A stretch of DNA of 64,000 nt. Source: Anaerolineales bacterium (GTDB lineage Bacteria; Chloroflexota; Anaerolineae; Anaerolineales; Villigracilaceae). Position 1 is the stretch's first letter. Every line of letters begins with the position of its first letter. Below, piece by piece: positions 1 to 7,847 of the stretch. The stretch covers positions 1-64,000 of the forward strand of contig JABFSL010000018.1 of NCBI GenBank assembly GCA_013140605.1, read 5' to 3'. The position numbers were made by a program, and so were the translations under genes. The notes under the pieces were generated by a model. The model was not told the DNA's origin, searched no databases, and saw only the letters and a program-made list of their open reading frames with translations.

Positions 1-132
1 TTTAGTTCGCTGTGCTGCTCTCAACAAAATGACGCATCTGGGTATGCCCCAAAGTTACAAAGTGGCATAACTTTTCGCTCCCATCAATCCAATTGCGCCT
101 ACTTCTCGATTTATGCACCAACGCCATCGCAT

Positions 133-188
133 GTTATGAATCAGATCGAGAGTTGGGCATGTGCCCGGCTCTCGATCTGATTCATAAC
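133..188. repeat. Long hairpin in the gene-free left end (1-434)
   Basis: Two perfect 20-base arms (133-152 and 169-188, beginning GTTATGAATCAGATCG) enclose a second small palindrome, GGGCATGTGCCC, so almost all 56 bases can pair. There is no T-run, so it is not a typical terminator. I see no credible gene in the rest of 1-434; the short reading frames there cross this hairpin and have no recognisable protein. Confidence 0.7.
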
Positions 189-434
189 ACCATAATGCAT
201 GAATTGCCGATCACGACGAACAACATGAAATTGGTGAGGTATTATTTCCGCACACGCTAATGAGGGATGTGGAGATACTGGAGACTGAAGAGTCGTTGAT
301 GGCGCATGAGTTGGAGAAGCCGTGATTTTTTGATAGCAAGGTGTGTTTGTGTGCCACACAATAAGATCGACATAAAATTACAATAAACCTCTTTTTTTCG
401 ACTTTAATTTAACTCCATTTTTCTCAATGTTTTC

Positions 435-490
435 ATCATACAAACAAAAAGAGACTCGCTGATCAGCGAGTCTCTTTTTGTTTGTATGAT
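435..490 (-). terminator. 56-base perfect palindrome, hppA terminator
   Basis: The stretch is a perfect inverted repeat centred on GATC at 461-464, with arms containing AAAAAGAGACTCGCTGA. It begins at the hppA stop codon. On the minus strand the stem is followed by its own T-rich arm, as in an intrinsic terminator, and it would work in both directions. The arms are longer than termination needs. Confidence 0.85.
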
Positions 491-2901
491 TACTTCTTCT
501 TACTCTTCTTCGGCGCTTCAACTTCCATAACCATTGAAGGCGCGGGAGCCTTGGAACGCATAACCGCCCAGGCCAGCAAACCAAGAAGGGCCAGGCCGAC
601 AGCCCAAACTACAAGCTGAGTTACCCCTGTGGCACCGGAATACTGAACAACGATCGGAGCAATGATCACGGCCACGAGATTCACGACTTTGATCATTGGA
701 TTAAGAGCGGGGCCAGCCGTATCCTTGAATGGATCGCCGACCGTGTCACCCACCACACCAGCCTTGTGACGCTCAGAGCCTTTGCCAAGATTCTTGGCAG
801 GATCTTTCGGCTCATCTTCGATCAATTTCTTGGCATTATCCCATGCGCCGCCGGAGTTGTTGAGGAACACGGCCAACAACTGACCAGAGACAATGATACC
901 CGCAAGGAAACCGCCAAGCGCTTCCACTTGCAGGAATATGCCAACAACGATCGGGGTTACAATGCCGAGTAAGGCAAGCGAAACCAATTCCTTCTGCGCG
1001 GCAGTCGTTGAAATTTCAACAGCCTGCTTGTAATCTGGCTTGACCTTGCCTTCAAGCACGCCCAATTTAAATTGACGACGCACTTCCAACACAATTAGGG
1101 AAGCGGCGCGGCTTACTGCTTGAATGGCGAATGAAGAGAAAAGCCACGGCAAAGCGCCGCCGATCAGCATACCAACAAACACCTGCGGAACGTCCACGCG
1201 GATGCCGACTTCGGTGATGAATTTTTCAAAGGGCGCAACATTGCCAAGGGCAACAGCGGCTGCATTCGCGGCTTTTTGCGCGCGCTCCACATCCACAAGG
1301 AATGAGCCAAAGAGTGAAACTGCCGCAATGACAGCGGAACCAATCGCAACACCTTTTGTAATTGCCTTTGTGGTGTTGCCCACTGCATCGAGGTCTGCCA
1401 TGATCTGCTGAGCATCTTTGGTGGCCTTGTCTGTTTTTCCAGACCAGGACATTTCGCCGATACCGTTCGCGTTATCAGCGATTGGGCCAAACGAATCCAT
1501 GGCCACATTGTTGCCGGTAAGGGTCAACATACCAATGCCTGTCATCGCAACGCCGTATAAAATGAAAGTTGCGCGCTCCACACCAGCAACACCAGGAATG
1601 GTACCGAAAATAAAGATGGAGGCAATGATCGTTACAGCGATCACAAGGACCGACCAAACAGACGACTCAAAGCCAAGCGCAATACCATTCAAGATCAAAG
1701 TGGCGGGACCGGTATCTGCTGACTTCTTGATGTCATTTACGGGCGCGGCATGTGTGCCGGTGAAATATTCCGTCAAGCGGTCGATCACAATGGCGAGCAA
1801 AACGCCAACGCCAACGGCAGTCGGCAAGCGCCACCAGCCGCCCCATGCATTCATGGCATCCGAATTCAAATATAAGAAACCAGCAATGAAGAATAACGCG
1901 GCGGAAATTGTGGCCGATGTCAGGAAGCCGCTAAAAATGGCTCTCATGGCATCTTCACTCTTGCCGGTCTTTCCAGCCTTCACAAAGTAAGTGCCAATGA
2001 TGGATGAAAGCACGCCAATACCGCGCACCATCAACGGGAAGATGATCCACTCAAGGCGGCCGGTTGTGTGCCAGAGGGCCAGACCAAGAATCAGGCCCGA
2101 AACGATCGTCACTTCATAGGATTCGAAAATGTCAGCGGCCATACCAGCGCAATCGCCGACGTTATCCCCAACAAGGTCAGCGATCACAGCGGGATTTCTC
2201 GGATCATCCTCAGGAATGCCTGCTTCCACTTTACCAACAAGGTCAGCACCGACGTCTGCCGCCTTCGTGAAGATACCGCCGCCCACGCGCATGAACAGCG
2301 CAAGGAGCGTACCGCCGAAACCAAAACCAAGCAAAGCATCGGGGGCCGCAATACCGAGGATAATAAAAATGATGGTTCCGCCAAGCAGGCCGAGACCATC
2401 AGTTAACATTCCAGTAATTGTGCCTGCGCGATAAGCGATGCGAAGCGCTTCTCCGAACGACCTCTTTGAAGCAGAGGCCACACGCACATTGGCTTCAACA
2501 GCCATGCGCATGCCAAGTTGGCCGACCGTGAGCGAAAATCCTGCGCCCATAATGAAAGCGAGGCCGCGCGCAATTCCGATCCACAATTTGAGTTGAGCAT
2601 CGTTCAAGCCTTGAAAGCGTTCCTGCGCTTCAGGAGAAGGCGGAACAACGTACACAGACAGGAACAAAGCCACGGTCAGCACCGCGATCAATGGCAGAAT
2701 GGAGCGGAACTGCTTTTGCAGATAGGCATTTGCGCCATCTTTAATAGCATTCCAAACTTCCTGCATTTTCTCTGTGCCTTTGTCTTCTCCCAAAATTTGG
2801 GAGCGAAGAACGAGCGCATACAAAAGACCGATAATGGCAATGCCAAATACGACCCAGATTGCGACCGCTTCGAAATCTTGAAGTCCTTGCATATAATACA
2901 T
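490..2901 (-). CDS. hppA: K+-independent H+-translocating membrane pyrophosphatase
   Basis: Hydrolyses cytosolic pyrophosphate and pumps protons outward across the inner membrane. About sixteen hydrophobic segments can be read, and the pyrophosphate/Mg site is intact (GIPEDDPRNPAVIADLVGD followed by NVGDCAGMAADIFE). In the ion-selectivity stretch NTTKAITKG, Lys and Thr occupy the two positions that separate K+-independent from K+-dependent enzymes, so the K+-independent proton class is likely. The ATG at 2901 gives 803 residues, with GGAAGG 11 bases upstream. A longer reading from 2985 would run through the promoter and is rejected. The gene is monocistronic. It pairs functionally with the soluble pyrophosphatase at 55816. 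Confidence 0.97.
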   Translation of the reverse strand: MYYMQGLQDFEAVAIWVVFGIAIIGLLYALVLRSQILGEDKGTEKMQEVWNAIKDGANAYLQKQFRSILPLIAVLTVALFLSVYVVPPSPEAQERFQGLNDAQLKLWIGIARGLAFIMGAGFSLTVGQLGMRMAVEANVRVASASKRSFGEALRIAYRAGTITGMLTDGLGLLGGTIIFIILGIAAPDALLGFGFGGTLLALFMRVGGGIFTKAADVGADLVGKVEAGIPEDDPRNPAVIADLVGDNVGDCAGMAADIFESYEVTIVSGLILGLALWHTTGRLEWIIFPLMVRGIGVLSSIIGTYFVKAGKTGKSEDAMRAIFSGFLTSATISAALFFIAGFLYLNSDAMNAWGGWWRLPTAVGVGVLLAIVIDRLTEYFTGTHAAPVNDIKKSADTGPATLILNGIALGFESSVWSVLVIAVTIIASIFIFGTIPGVAGVERATFILYGVAMTGIGMLTLTGNNVAMDSFGPIADNANGIGEMSWSGKTDKATKDAQQIMADLDAVGNTTKAITKGVAIGSAVIAAVSLFGSFLVDVERAQKAANAAAVALGNVAPFEKFITEVGIRVDVPQVFVGMLIGGALPWLFSSFAIQAVSRAASLIVLEVRRQFKLGVLEGKVKPDYKQAVEISTTAAQKELVSLALLGIVTPIVVGIFLQVEALGGFLAGIIVSGQLLAVFLNNSGGAWDNAKKLIEDEPKDPAKNLGKGSERHKAGVVGDTVGDPFKDTAGPALNPMIKVVNLVAVIIAPIVVQYSGATGVTQLVVWAVGLALLGLLAWAVMRSKAPAPSMVMEVEAPKKSKKK

Positions 2902-2956
2902 GTGGGGTAAGTCCTTCCGAAGAATTTTAGGATAGGCTCGCGCCTTAAGCAGGGGG

Positions 2957-2985
2957 ATTTTACAGGCGCAATCACATTGTGTCAA
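2957..2985 (-). promoter_or_regulatory. sigma70-type promoter for hppA
   Basis: On the minus strand TTGACA (2985-2980) is followed after exactly 17 bases by TAAAAT (2962-2957). The predicted transcript starts near 2950, leaving a leader of about 50 bases. The 300-base gap 2902-3201 holds this promoter and the divergent one at 3137; I see nothing else in it. Confidence 0.75.
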
Positions 2986-3136
2986 GAAAAACTGCTTCTC
3001 TTATCATGGCTTTTGCAAAGTCAGCACAACCTTAATTCGCAAAATTCTTTCATAGTGGGTTTCGCGCTCCAAATATGCTACAAAAATTAGATCGTCAAGC
3101 GGCTTTGCGATGAATGCTTCACTAATAATTTATGCG

Positions 3137-3165
3137 TTGACAGTTTGGTTCAAACTTGATAACAT
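3137..3165 (+). promoter_or_regulatory. sigma70-type promoter for the A-type carrier
   Basis: TTGACA (3137-3142), 17 bases, TAACAT (3160-3165). Transcription would start near 3172, ahead of the AAGGAG ribosome site just before the ATG at 3202. Confidence 0.75.
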
Positions 3166-3201
3166 CCGTCCAATTCTGCTCCACCCAACAAGGAGAACCC
3201 A

Positions 3202-3603
3202 ATGTTACAAGAATTAGATGTACAAACGATCACTATTACTCCAGCCGCTTCACAAGCTGTTCAAAGCATTCTCGCTGAACGCAAACTTGAAGGATATGCT
3301 CTTCGCGTTTACGTGGCCGGCGGCGGATGCTGCGGTGTGAACTTCGGCATGGCGCTAGATAACAATATTCAGGATGCGGATAAGACCTTTGAAGCGAACG
3401 GCATCAAGCTGGTAGTTGACCCGACATCCATTGACTATCTGTTAGGCGCAACCATTGATTTTGTGAATGACCCACAACGCGGCGCTGGCTTTGCTGTCAA
3501 CAGCCCGAACGCTAAAAAAGAACATGCACATGGCGAAGGCGGATGTGCCTGCGGCAGTGATGGCGGCGGTTGCGGCGGCGGTTCTTGTTCCTGCAACAAT
3601 TAA
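3202..3603 (+). CDS. HesB/IscA/ErpA-type iron-sulfur carrier with Cys/Gly-rich tail
   Basis: Small A-type carrier thought to hand Fe-S clusters to client apoproteins in the cytoplasm. The first 95 residues match the family: ITITPAASQAVQSIL, RVYVAGGGCCGVNFGM with the first ligand Cys, and VVDPTSIDYLLGATIDF. The usual C-terminal CGCG motif is reached only after an insertion containing KKEHAHGEGG, and is expanded to CACGSDGGGCGGGSCSC, giving five cysteines and two histidines in the last 30 residues. That tail is unusual and could bind additional metal. The gene has its own promoter and a terminator right after it. The family call is firm; the specific paralog (ErpA, IscA or SufA) is not. Confidence 0.88.
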   Translation: MLQELDVQTITITPAASQAVQSILAERKLEGYALRVYVAGGGCCGVNFGMALDNNIQDADKTFEANGIKLVVDPTSIDYLLGATIDFVNDPQRGAGFAVNSPNAKKEHAHGEGGCACGSDGGGCGGGSCSCNN

Positions 3604-3624
3604 TTTAGCGATTGATAAGTAAAC

Positions 3625-3658
3625 AAAAAATGACCAAGATGTCTCGGTCATTTTTTTT
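3625..3658. terminator. Bidirectional intrinsic terminator
   Basis: Arms AAAAAATGACC and GGTCATTTTTT flank a 10-base loop between two converging genes. The A/T tracts on each side let it work in both directions. Confidence 0.85.
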
Positions 3659-4277
3659 ATCTTCCGCGCAGGAATGAAATTAGAGTACCCAATCCCCCAA
3701 TAAAACCAAAACCGAATATCAATAACCCGACAGGCACACGGCCATTGTTTAGAGCATTATCGCTAAACGTTGCGATCACCAAAGGGGCAGGCGGTGTAAA
3801 GGTGGGCAATCGAGTTGGCGTTACCGGGTCAATAAATGCGGCAGCCAGGGTAGGGTCAATGGTTGGAGTGGACAGCAACGTCGGCGTAGGGGGTGAAATT
3901 ATCTGAGGCAATCGTCCATTCTTTACGATTTTTACATATGGGGCATATACCCATGCTACAGAATTGGGTACACCGGGGTAATAGATCTGTATCCACGTTT
4001 GATCTTCAGAATAACCATAAGCCGGTATTTCCTGCCCTGCCAGCAGTACCCCAATAGCCGGGTAGAGAAAATCGCTTGGACCTGAATATACATTAATCTG
4101 GAGAAGGTCCAGAAAAACACCGACAACCGCCCCGGAGGGTGTGCCAGTTACTGTTGGAATGGAACCAGTTGGCTGTTGGGCAAAGGCGGAAAATCGCGCG
4201 GGAGGATAGAGCGCGAGCAACATGCCTCCAAACATAAATAATAAACAGGCCAGGAGTCTCAGCTTTCGCGCAAGCAT
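3657..4277 (-). CDS. Membrane-anchored SH3b protein (copy A)
   Basis: An N-terminal hydrophobic segment (LLACLLFMFGGMLLALYP) acts as signal or anchor. A bacterial SH3-like domain follows at about residues 45-115 (INVYSGPSDFLYPAIGVLL through WIQIYYPG and WVYAPYV). Next come a Pro/Thr-rich linker and a C-terminal membrane helix near residues 180-203 ending in FLRGR. The layout fits an exported wall-facing domain tethered at the membrane. It is a tandem paralog of the next gene, one base away, with the same domain order and the shared motif TIDPTLAA. The substrate or partner cannot be read from sequence. Confidence 0.8.
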   Translation of the reverse strand: MLARKLRLLACLLFMFGGMLLALYPPARFSAFAQQPTGSIPTVTGTPSGAVVGVFLDLLQINVYSGPSDFLYPAIGVLLAGQEIPAYGYSEDQTWIQIYYPGVPNSVAWVYAPYVKIVKNGRLPQIISPPTPTLLSTPTIDPTLAAAFIDPVTPTRLPTFTPPAPLVIATFSDNALNNGRVPVGLLIFGFGFIGGLGTLISFLRGR

Positions 4278-4278
4278 A

Positions 4279-4884
4279 TTATCTACGATGTGAAACCAGG
4301 GAAAGTGAAAAACCGATCATTCCCAAAATAACCAGAGCAAGGATAATGGCAGCCAAAGGCACAGAGGTTATGGGATTCCCAGAAGGTATTTGCGTAAAAG
4401 ATGGCGTATTCAAAGATGGAGGCGGCGTAAATGTTGGCGGACGAGTGCCAGTGGGGATCACATTGAATTGCGCAGCGAGAGTCGGGTCTATGGTGGCTGT
4501 TGGTGGTTGAACAGGAGTGGGAGGCGGCCCTACGATTTGCAAAGCTCCCGGAGAGACCTGCACCAATGGCGAATAGACCCAGCCTTGATCATAAGGAGCC
4601 CCTGGATATTCGATCTTGATCCAATCTCCGCCCTGCGATCTGCCCAACGCTGGAGCTGTCTCACCTCTCAACAGTGTGCCCACGATGGGATAAATTGACG
4701 AGCTTGGCCCCATACGAACATTGATCTGGGGTTCCTCAGTGATGACCGTAATAAATATCCCTGAGGGGATATTTGTCGGTTGCTGAGCCAGCACAACGGT
4801 CGGGGGTGATGCGAAATAAATCCAATAAGAAAAAAGGATGATTAGGATGGTAAACGCAGTGAGGTGAAACCAGATTCGCTTCAT
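4279..4884 (-). CDS. Membrane-anchored SH3b protein (copy B)
   Basis: Tandem paralog of copy A, and first in a two-gene minus-strand unit. The order is N-terminal hydrophobic segment (FHLTAFTILIILFSYWIYFA), SH3b domain (INVRMGPSSSIYPIVGTLL, WIKIEYPG, WVYSPLV), linker TPVQPPTATIDPTLAAQF and a C-terminal helix ending SHRR. The ATG at 4884 gives 201 residues; a TTG start at 4914 would add ten residues but removes the clean signal start. The coding start lies 50 bases from the divergent gene at 4935, so the two promoters must share this short gap. Confidence 0.8.
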   Translation of the reverse strand: MKRIWFHLTAFTILIILFSYWIYFASPPTVVLAQQPTNIPSGIFITVITEEPQINVRMGPSSSIYPIVGTLLRGETAPALGRSQGGDWIKIEYPGAPYDQGWVYSPLVQVSPGALQIVGPPPTPVQPPTATIDPTLAAQFNVIPTGTRPPTFTPPPSLNTPSFTQIPSGNPITSVPLAAIILALVILGMIGFSLSLVSHRR

Positions 4885-4921
4885 TTTCGTAGGTACTCTT
4901 AAGGAGAATCGCAAAGGCGAT

Positions 4922-4927
4922 TATAAT
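4922..4927 (+). promoter_or_regulatory. -10 element of a leaderless promoter
   Basis: TATAAT ends seven bases before the ATG at 4935. A transcript starting at the normal distance would begin at or next to the start codon. No ribosome site is visible. Confidence 0.55.
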
Positions 4928-4934
4928 CTACTTC

Positions 4935-5519
4935 ATGGAACGAAAAATCTACCACGGAAAGATCAAACCTGTGGATATTGCACAGGCTTTACTTGGCGAG
5001 TTCAATCAAGGTAACATGCGCGCCCAAACACTCGGTCAAAGCGATAAGATGATCGTCCAGGTTGGCACACGGCCTGACGCAGCGTCTGGCGGACAGACCG
5101 CAATGACAGTGACCATTCAAAAATTAGAGGATGGCATCATGGTGGAAATAGGTCAACAGGCCTGGCTGGGAGTGGCTGCCAGTTTGGGAATGAGCGCACT
5201 TGCGGCTCTGCGCAACCCGTTTAGTTTGCTCGGCAGGCTGGATGATATTGCACAAGATATTGAAAACCTTCAGATCAGCGAGCGGATCTGGCAGATCATT
5301 ACACAGACCGTGCAAACCGCTGGCGCTTCGATGGAGTTATCGGATAAGCTCAAACGGCTGACTTGCGAATACTGTCATGCGGCCAACCCCGTTGGCGAAG
5401 CATCTTGTATTGCCTGCGGTGCGCCGCTTGGAAAAGCTCAGCCGACCACCTGTAGAAATTGCGGGTATGTGGTCAGGCCGAGCGACAAAACCTGCCCGAA
5501 CTGCAAACAAGTTTTGTAA
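4935..5519 (+). CDS. Double zinc-ribbon protein, function unknown
   Basis: A 194-residue cytoplasmic protein. Residues 1-130 form an unrecognised mixed domain with a Gly/Ala-rich hydrophobic stretch (GVAASLGMSALAALRNP) that might sit on a membrane. The C-terminus has two zinc ribbons: CEYCHAANPVGEASCIACG, then CRNC...CPNCK. Such ribbons usually bind protein or nucleic acid in this setting. The gene appears to be read from a leaderless promoter and is closed by the hairpin at 5524. I do not recognise a named family for the N-terminal part. Confidence 0.75.
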   Translation: MERKIYHGKIKPVDIAQALLGEFNQGNMRAQTLGQSDKMIVQVGTRPDAASGGQTAMTVTIQKLEDGIMVEIGQQAWLGVAASLGMSALAALRNPFSLLGRLDDIAQDIENLQISERIWQIITQTVQTAGASMELSDKLKRLTCEYCHAANPVGEASCIACGAPLGKAQPTTCRNCGYVVRPSDKTCPNCKQVL

Positions 5520-5523
5520 ATTT

Positions 5524-5550
5524 GAAAAACGGTTGAATAATCAGCCGTTT
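5524..5550 (+). terminator. Intrinsic terminator
   Basis: AAAAACGG and CCGTTTTTT form a stem, extended by TGA/TCA and a G-T pair around a four-base loop, directly after the zinc-ribbon gene. Confidence 0.75.
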
Positions 5551-5573
5551 TTTCAATTTCGAGTCTCGAAGGC

Positions 5574-5602
5574 TTGCAGAATTACCAGCCACCTTCTATA
5601 AT
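5574..5602 (+). promoter_or_regulatory. Promoter of the FHA/mtnP unit
   Basis: TTGCAG (5574-5579), 17 bases, TATAAT (5597-5602). The -10 box overlaps the ATG at 5601, so that codon and any earlier start cannot be used from this promoter. This favours translation from ATG 5622. Confidence 0.6.
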
Positions 5603-5621
5603 GGATAAACAAAGTTATATT

Positions 5622-6443
5622 AATATGAACCTAAAAGAAATCGAAGCTCGCTTACAATCATTAATTGAAGTTGATTTGCTGAATGTACTGCCCGGCAGAA
5701 AAGTTGATGATGTCATCATCCAAAAACTGGCGGCGGCAATTCATCTCAACACCATTTCCATGGAAGATGGAACCATCACCGCGCCTGATGTTTACACGCT
5801 GGTGATGCACCCGGAAACCTCGACGAGATGGCAGGATCAGCAATTGCTGTCGATACTCATGAATTCAATCACCACTGTTGCCCAGGAAGCAGGGTTTAAG
5901 TTTTCAATATCACCGACAATTACCATTTCCACAGATGAAAAAATCTCAATCAATGATGCCGATATCGTGGCATCGCATCGGATCGAATCCATGGCCGAAA
6001 CAAATGCAACTCCGCTTGACACAGGCAGCCTTGACTTAAACAGCAAATTGCCTGAAAACGCATTTTTGATCGTTGAGGGTGTGAAGATCTTTCCTCTTAA
6101 CCTGCCTGTGGTTAACATCGGCCGCAGATTGGACAATCAATTGATCATTGACGATCCGCGCGTGTCACGCAACCACGCACAATTGCGGGCGATCAAGGGA
6201 CGCTATGTGGTGTTCGATCTTAACTCGACCGGGGGAACATTTGTTAACGGACAACGCGCAAGCCAGAGCGTACTTTACCCCGGAGATGTGATCTCGCTGG
6301 CGGGAGTTGCGCTTATCTTTGGGCAGGACAACCCGCCTCCGCGCCCTGACCTGAAAGACACCGCGCCTCTTCGAAGCTCCACAGCGGATCGCGCTACCGC
6401 ATCCTTTAAAGATCGTTCCACAGCGAAATTCAAGAAAAAATGA
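5622..6443 (+). CDS. FhaA-like protein (DUF3662 domain plus FHA domain)
   Basis: The N-terminal half (residues 1-110, MNLKEIEARLQSLIEVDLL) resembles the DUF3662 domain of actinobacterial FhaA. The C-terminal FHA domain at about residues 165-240 carries the phosphothreonine-reading signature (NIGRRLDNQLIIDDPRVSR, then NHAQL and STGGTFVNG). It should dock Thr-phosphorylated partners near the wall-synthesis machinery. ATG 5622 was chosen because the promoter's -10 box covers the earlier ATG at 5601. The last four bases overlap the next FHA gene. The order FhaA-like, FhaB-like, RodA/PBP mirrors the actinobacterial fhaA-fhaB-rodA-pbpA cluster, but no kinase or phosphatase gene is here. Confidence 0.85.
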   Translation, partial: NMNLKEIEARLQSLIEVDLLNVLPGRKVDDVIIQKLAAAIHLNTISMEDGTITAPDVYTLVMHPETSTRWQDQQLLSILMNSITTVAQEAGFKFSISPTITISTDEKISINDADIVASHRIESMAETNATPLDTGSLDLNSKLPENAFLIVEGVKIFPLNLPVVNIGRRLDNQLIIDDPRVSRNHAQLRAIKGRYVVFDLNSTGGTFVNGQRASQSVLYPGDVISLAGVALIFGQDNPPPRPDLKDTAPLRSSTADRATASFKDRSTAKFKKK

Positions 6444-6913
6444 GCGGCGCCATCGTTCTGGCCTTGCGGCTAATCATCGCCATTGCCCTGTATGGTTTTC
6501 TGGGATGGGCGTTATTATTTTTATGGCAAGAGGTGCAGAAACAAAGCATTTCGCTGGCAACCCGCCGCATTCCGGGAATCAGCCTCACGGTCAGATATGG
6601 AAGCGGGCCTCCCATCCTTAAACATTTTGCGCAACCAGAGATCACTCTTGGGCGTGACCCGGGCTGCGACATTCCGCTGATTGACGATACCGTATCCACC
6701 CGCCACGCGCAATTGACTTATCATCATGGACAGTGGTGGCTGGAAGATCTCGCATCCATGAACGGAACCATGTTGAATGAATCAAGCGTGAACATGCCCA
6801 CCGTCATCACATCCGGGGATGAAATCATATGCGGCTCCACAAGCATGGTTGTGACTCTTGCCGCAAATATACTGATCGAACCCACACAAAGACTGGAAAA
6901 AAAGAATGACTGA
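6440..6913 (+). CDS. FhaB-like membrane FHA-domain protein
   Basis: A 157-residue protein with one N-terminal membrane helix (VLALRLIIAIALYGFLGWA) and a C-terminal FHA domain (ITLGRDPGCDIPLIDDTVST, RHAQL, SMNGTMLNE). It matches the size and layout of FhaB/FipA, which recruits phosphorylated proteins to the division or elongation complex in actinobacteria. The start overlaps the previous gene by ATGA and the end overlaps mtnP, so the three are translationally coupled. Confidence 0.85.
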   Translation: MSGAIVLALRLIIAIALYGFLGWALLFLWQEVQKQSISLATRRIPGISLTVRYGSGPPILKHFAQPEITLGRDPGCDIPLIDDTVSTRHAQLTYHHGQWWLEDLASMNGTMLNESSVNMPTVITSGDEIICGSTSMVVTLAANILIEPTQRLEKKND

Positions 6914-7772
6914 AAATATCTCGATTGCGATCATAGGCGGTTCAGGCTTATACAGTATGTCTGGATTGGAAGACACAAAAGAATACAATCTGGATACACC
7001 GTTCGGCAAACCCAGCGCACCAATTGTAGCTGGCACGTTGGAAGGAACACGCATTGCCTTCCTCGCGCGGCACGGGATCGGTCATCACATTATGCCAACA
7101 GAAGTGCCGTATCGCGCAAATATTTACGCGTTGAAATCCCTCGGCGTGGAACGTGTGATCAGCATCAGCGCATGTGGTTCGCTGCGCGAAGATTACGCAC
7201 CCGGTCATATCGTCATCCCTGATAATATTTTTGATTTCACCAAGGATCGCACACGCACATTCTTTGGCGATGGATTGGTTGCGCATGTCGGCGTTGCCGA
7301 CCCGTTCTGTGAAGAATTATCAGATCAGGTGGAAGCAGCGGTTCGATCAACCAGCGCGACCACTCATCGCGGCGGCATGTTCATCACCATAGAAGGGCCG
7401 CGTTTTTCCACGAAGGCGGAATCAAATACGTTTCGCGCATGGGGCATGTCCATTGTTGGGATGACAGCTTCCCCGGAAGCGTTCCTCGCGCGCGAAGCAG
7501 AAATGTGCTATTCAACCATGGCACACGTCACCGACTATGACGTCTGGCACGAAAGTGAAGCGCCCGTGACCGTTGATATGGTCATTCAAACACTAAATAA
7601 AAATACACAGTTCGCACAGGATGCGATTCGCAATTTAGTACGCGATTTAAAATCGGAGCGCACCTGTTCATGCGGACAGGCACTGGCAAGCGCACTGATT
7701 ACAAATCCCAAAGTCATTCCAGCGGAAACGCGCAGCAAACTTGACCTGCTTGTTGGCAAATATTTAAAGTAA
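6906..7772 (+). CDS. mtnP: S-methyl-5'-thioadenosine phosphorylase
   Basis: Cleaves methylthioadenosine with phosphate to adenine and methylthioribose-1-phosphate in methionine salvage. At 288 residues the length is normal. The phosphorylase signatures are present: IAIIGGSGLYSM, the phosphate-binding RHG in FLARHGIGHHIMP, VISISACGSLRED, the substrate-binding FITIEGPRFSTKAESNTF, and GMTASPEAFLAREAEMCY. It overlaps the FHA gene by eight bases. Its place between the FHA genes and the RodA fusion is probably operon convenience rather than a shared function. Confidence 0.95.
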   Translation: MTENISIAIIGGSGLYSMSGLEDTKEYNLDTPFGKPSAPIVAGTLEGTRIAFLARHGIGHHIMPTEVPYRANIYALKSLGVERVISISACGSLREDYAPGHIVIPDNIFDFTKDRTRTFFGDGLVAHVGVADPFCEELSDQVEAAVRSTSATTHRGGMFITIEGPRFSTKAESNTFRAWGMSIVGMTASPEAFLAREAEMCYSTMAHVTDYDVWHESEAPVTVDMVIQTLNKNTQFAQDAIRNLVRDLKSERTCSCGQALASALITNPKVIPAETRSKLDLLVGKYLK

Positions 7773-7777
7773 GCCGA

Positions 7778-7815
7778 CCTTCTCCCCCTCTCGCCCAAAG
7801 GTCGAGAGGATTCCC
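7778..7815. repeat. Dispersed palindrome, CCCTCTC family
   Basis: CCTCTCGCCC, AAA, GGTCGAGAGG forms a stem-loop after mtnP. It resembles the CCCTCACCCC...CCCTCTCC palindromes found in frame in cofD (29182) and in the ABC ATPase gene (34460). Confidence 0.5.
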
Positions 7816-7847
7816 ATTCACAAACAAAAATGATGTACCCTTGAGCC

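Noticed and set aside
141-359. 72-residue reading frame on the minus strand at the left end
   Set aside because: It crosses the long hairpin at 133-188, has no ribosome site and no recognisable protein.
1418-1990. 190-residue reading frame on the plus strand inside hppA
   Set aside because: It is antisense to a strongly conserved membrane protein; its composition mirrors the helices of hppA.
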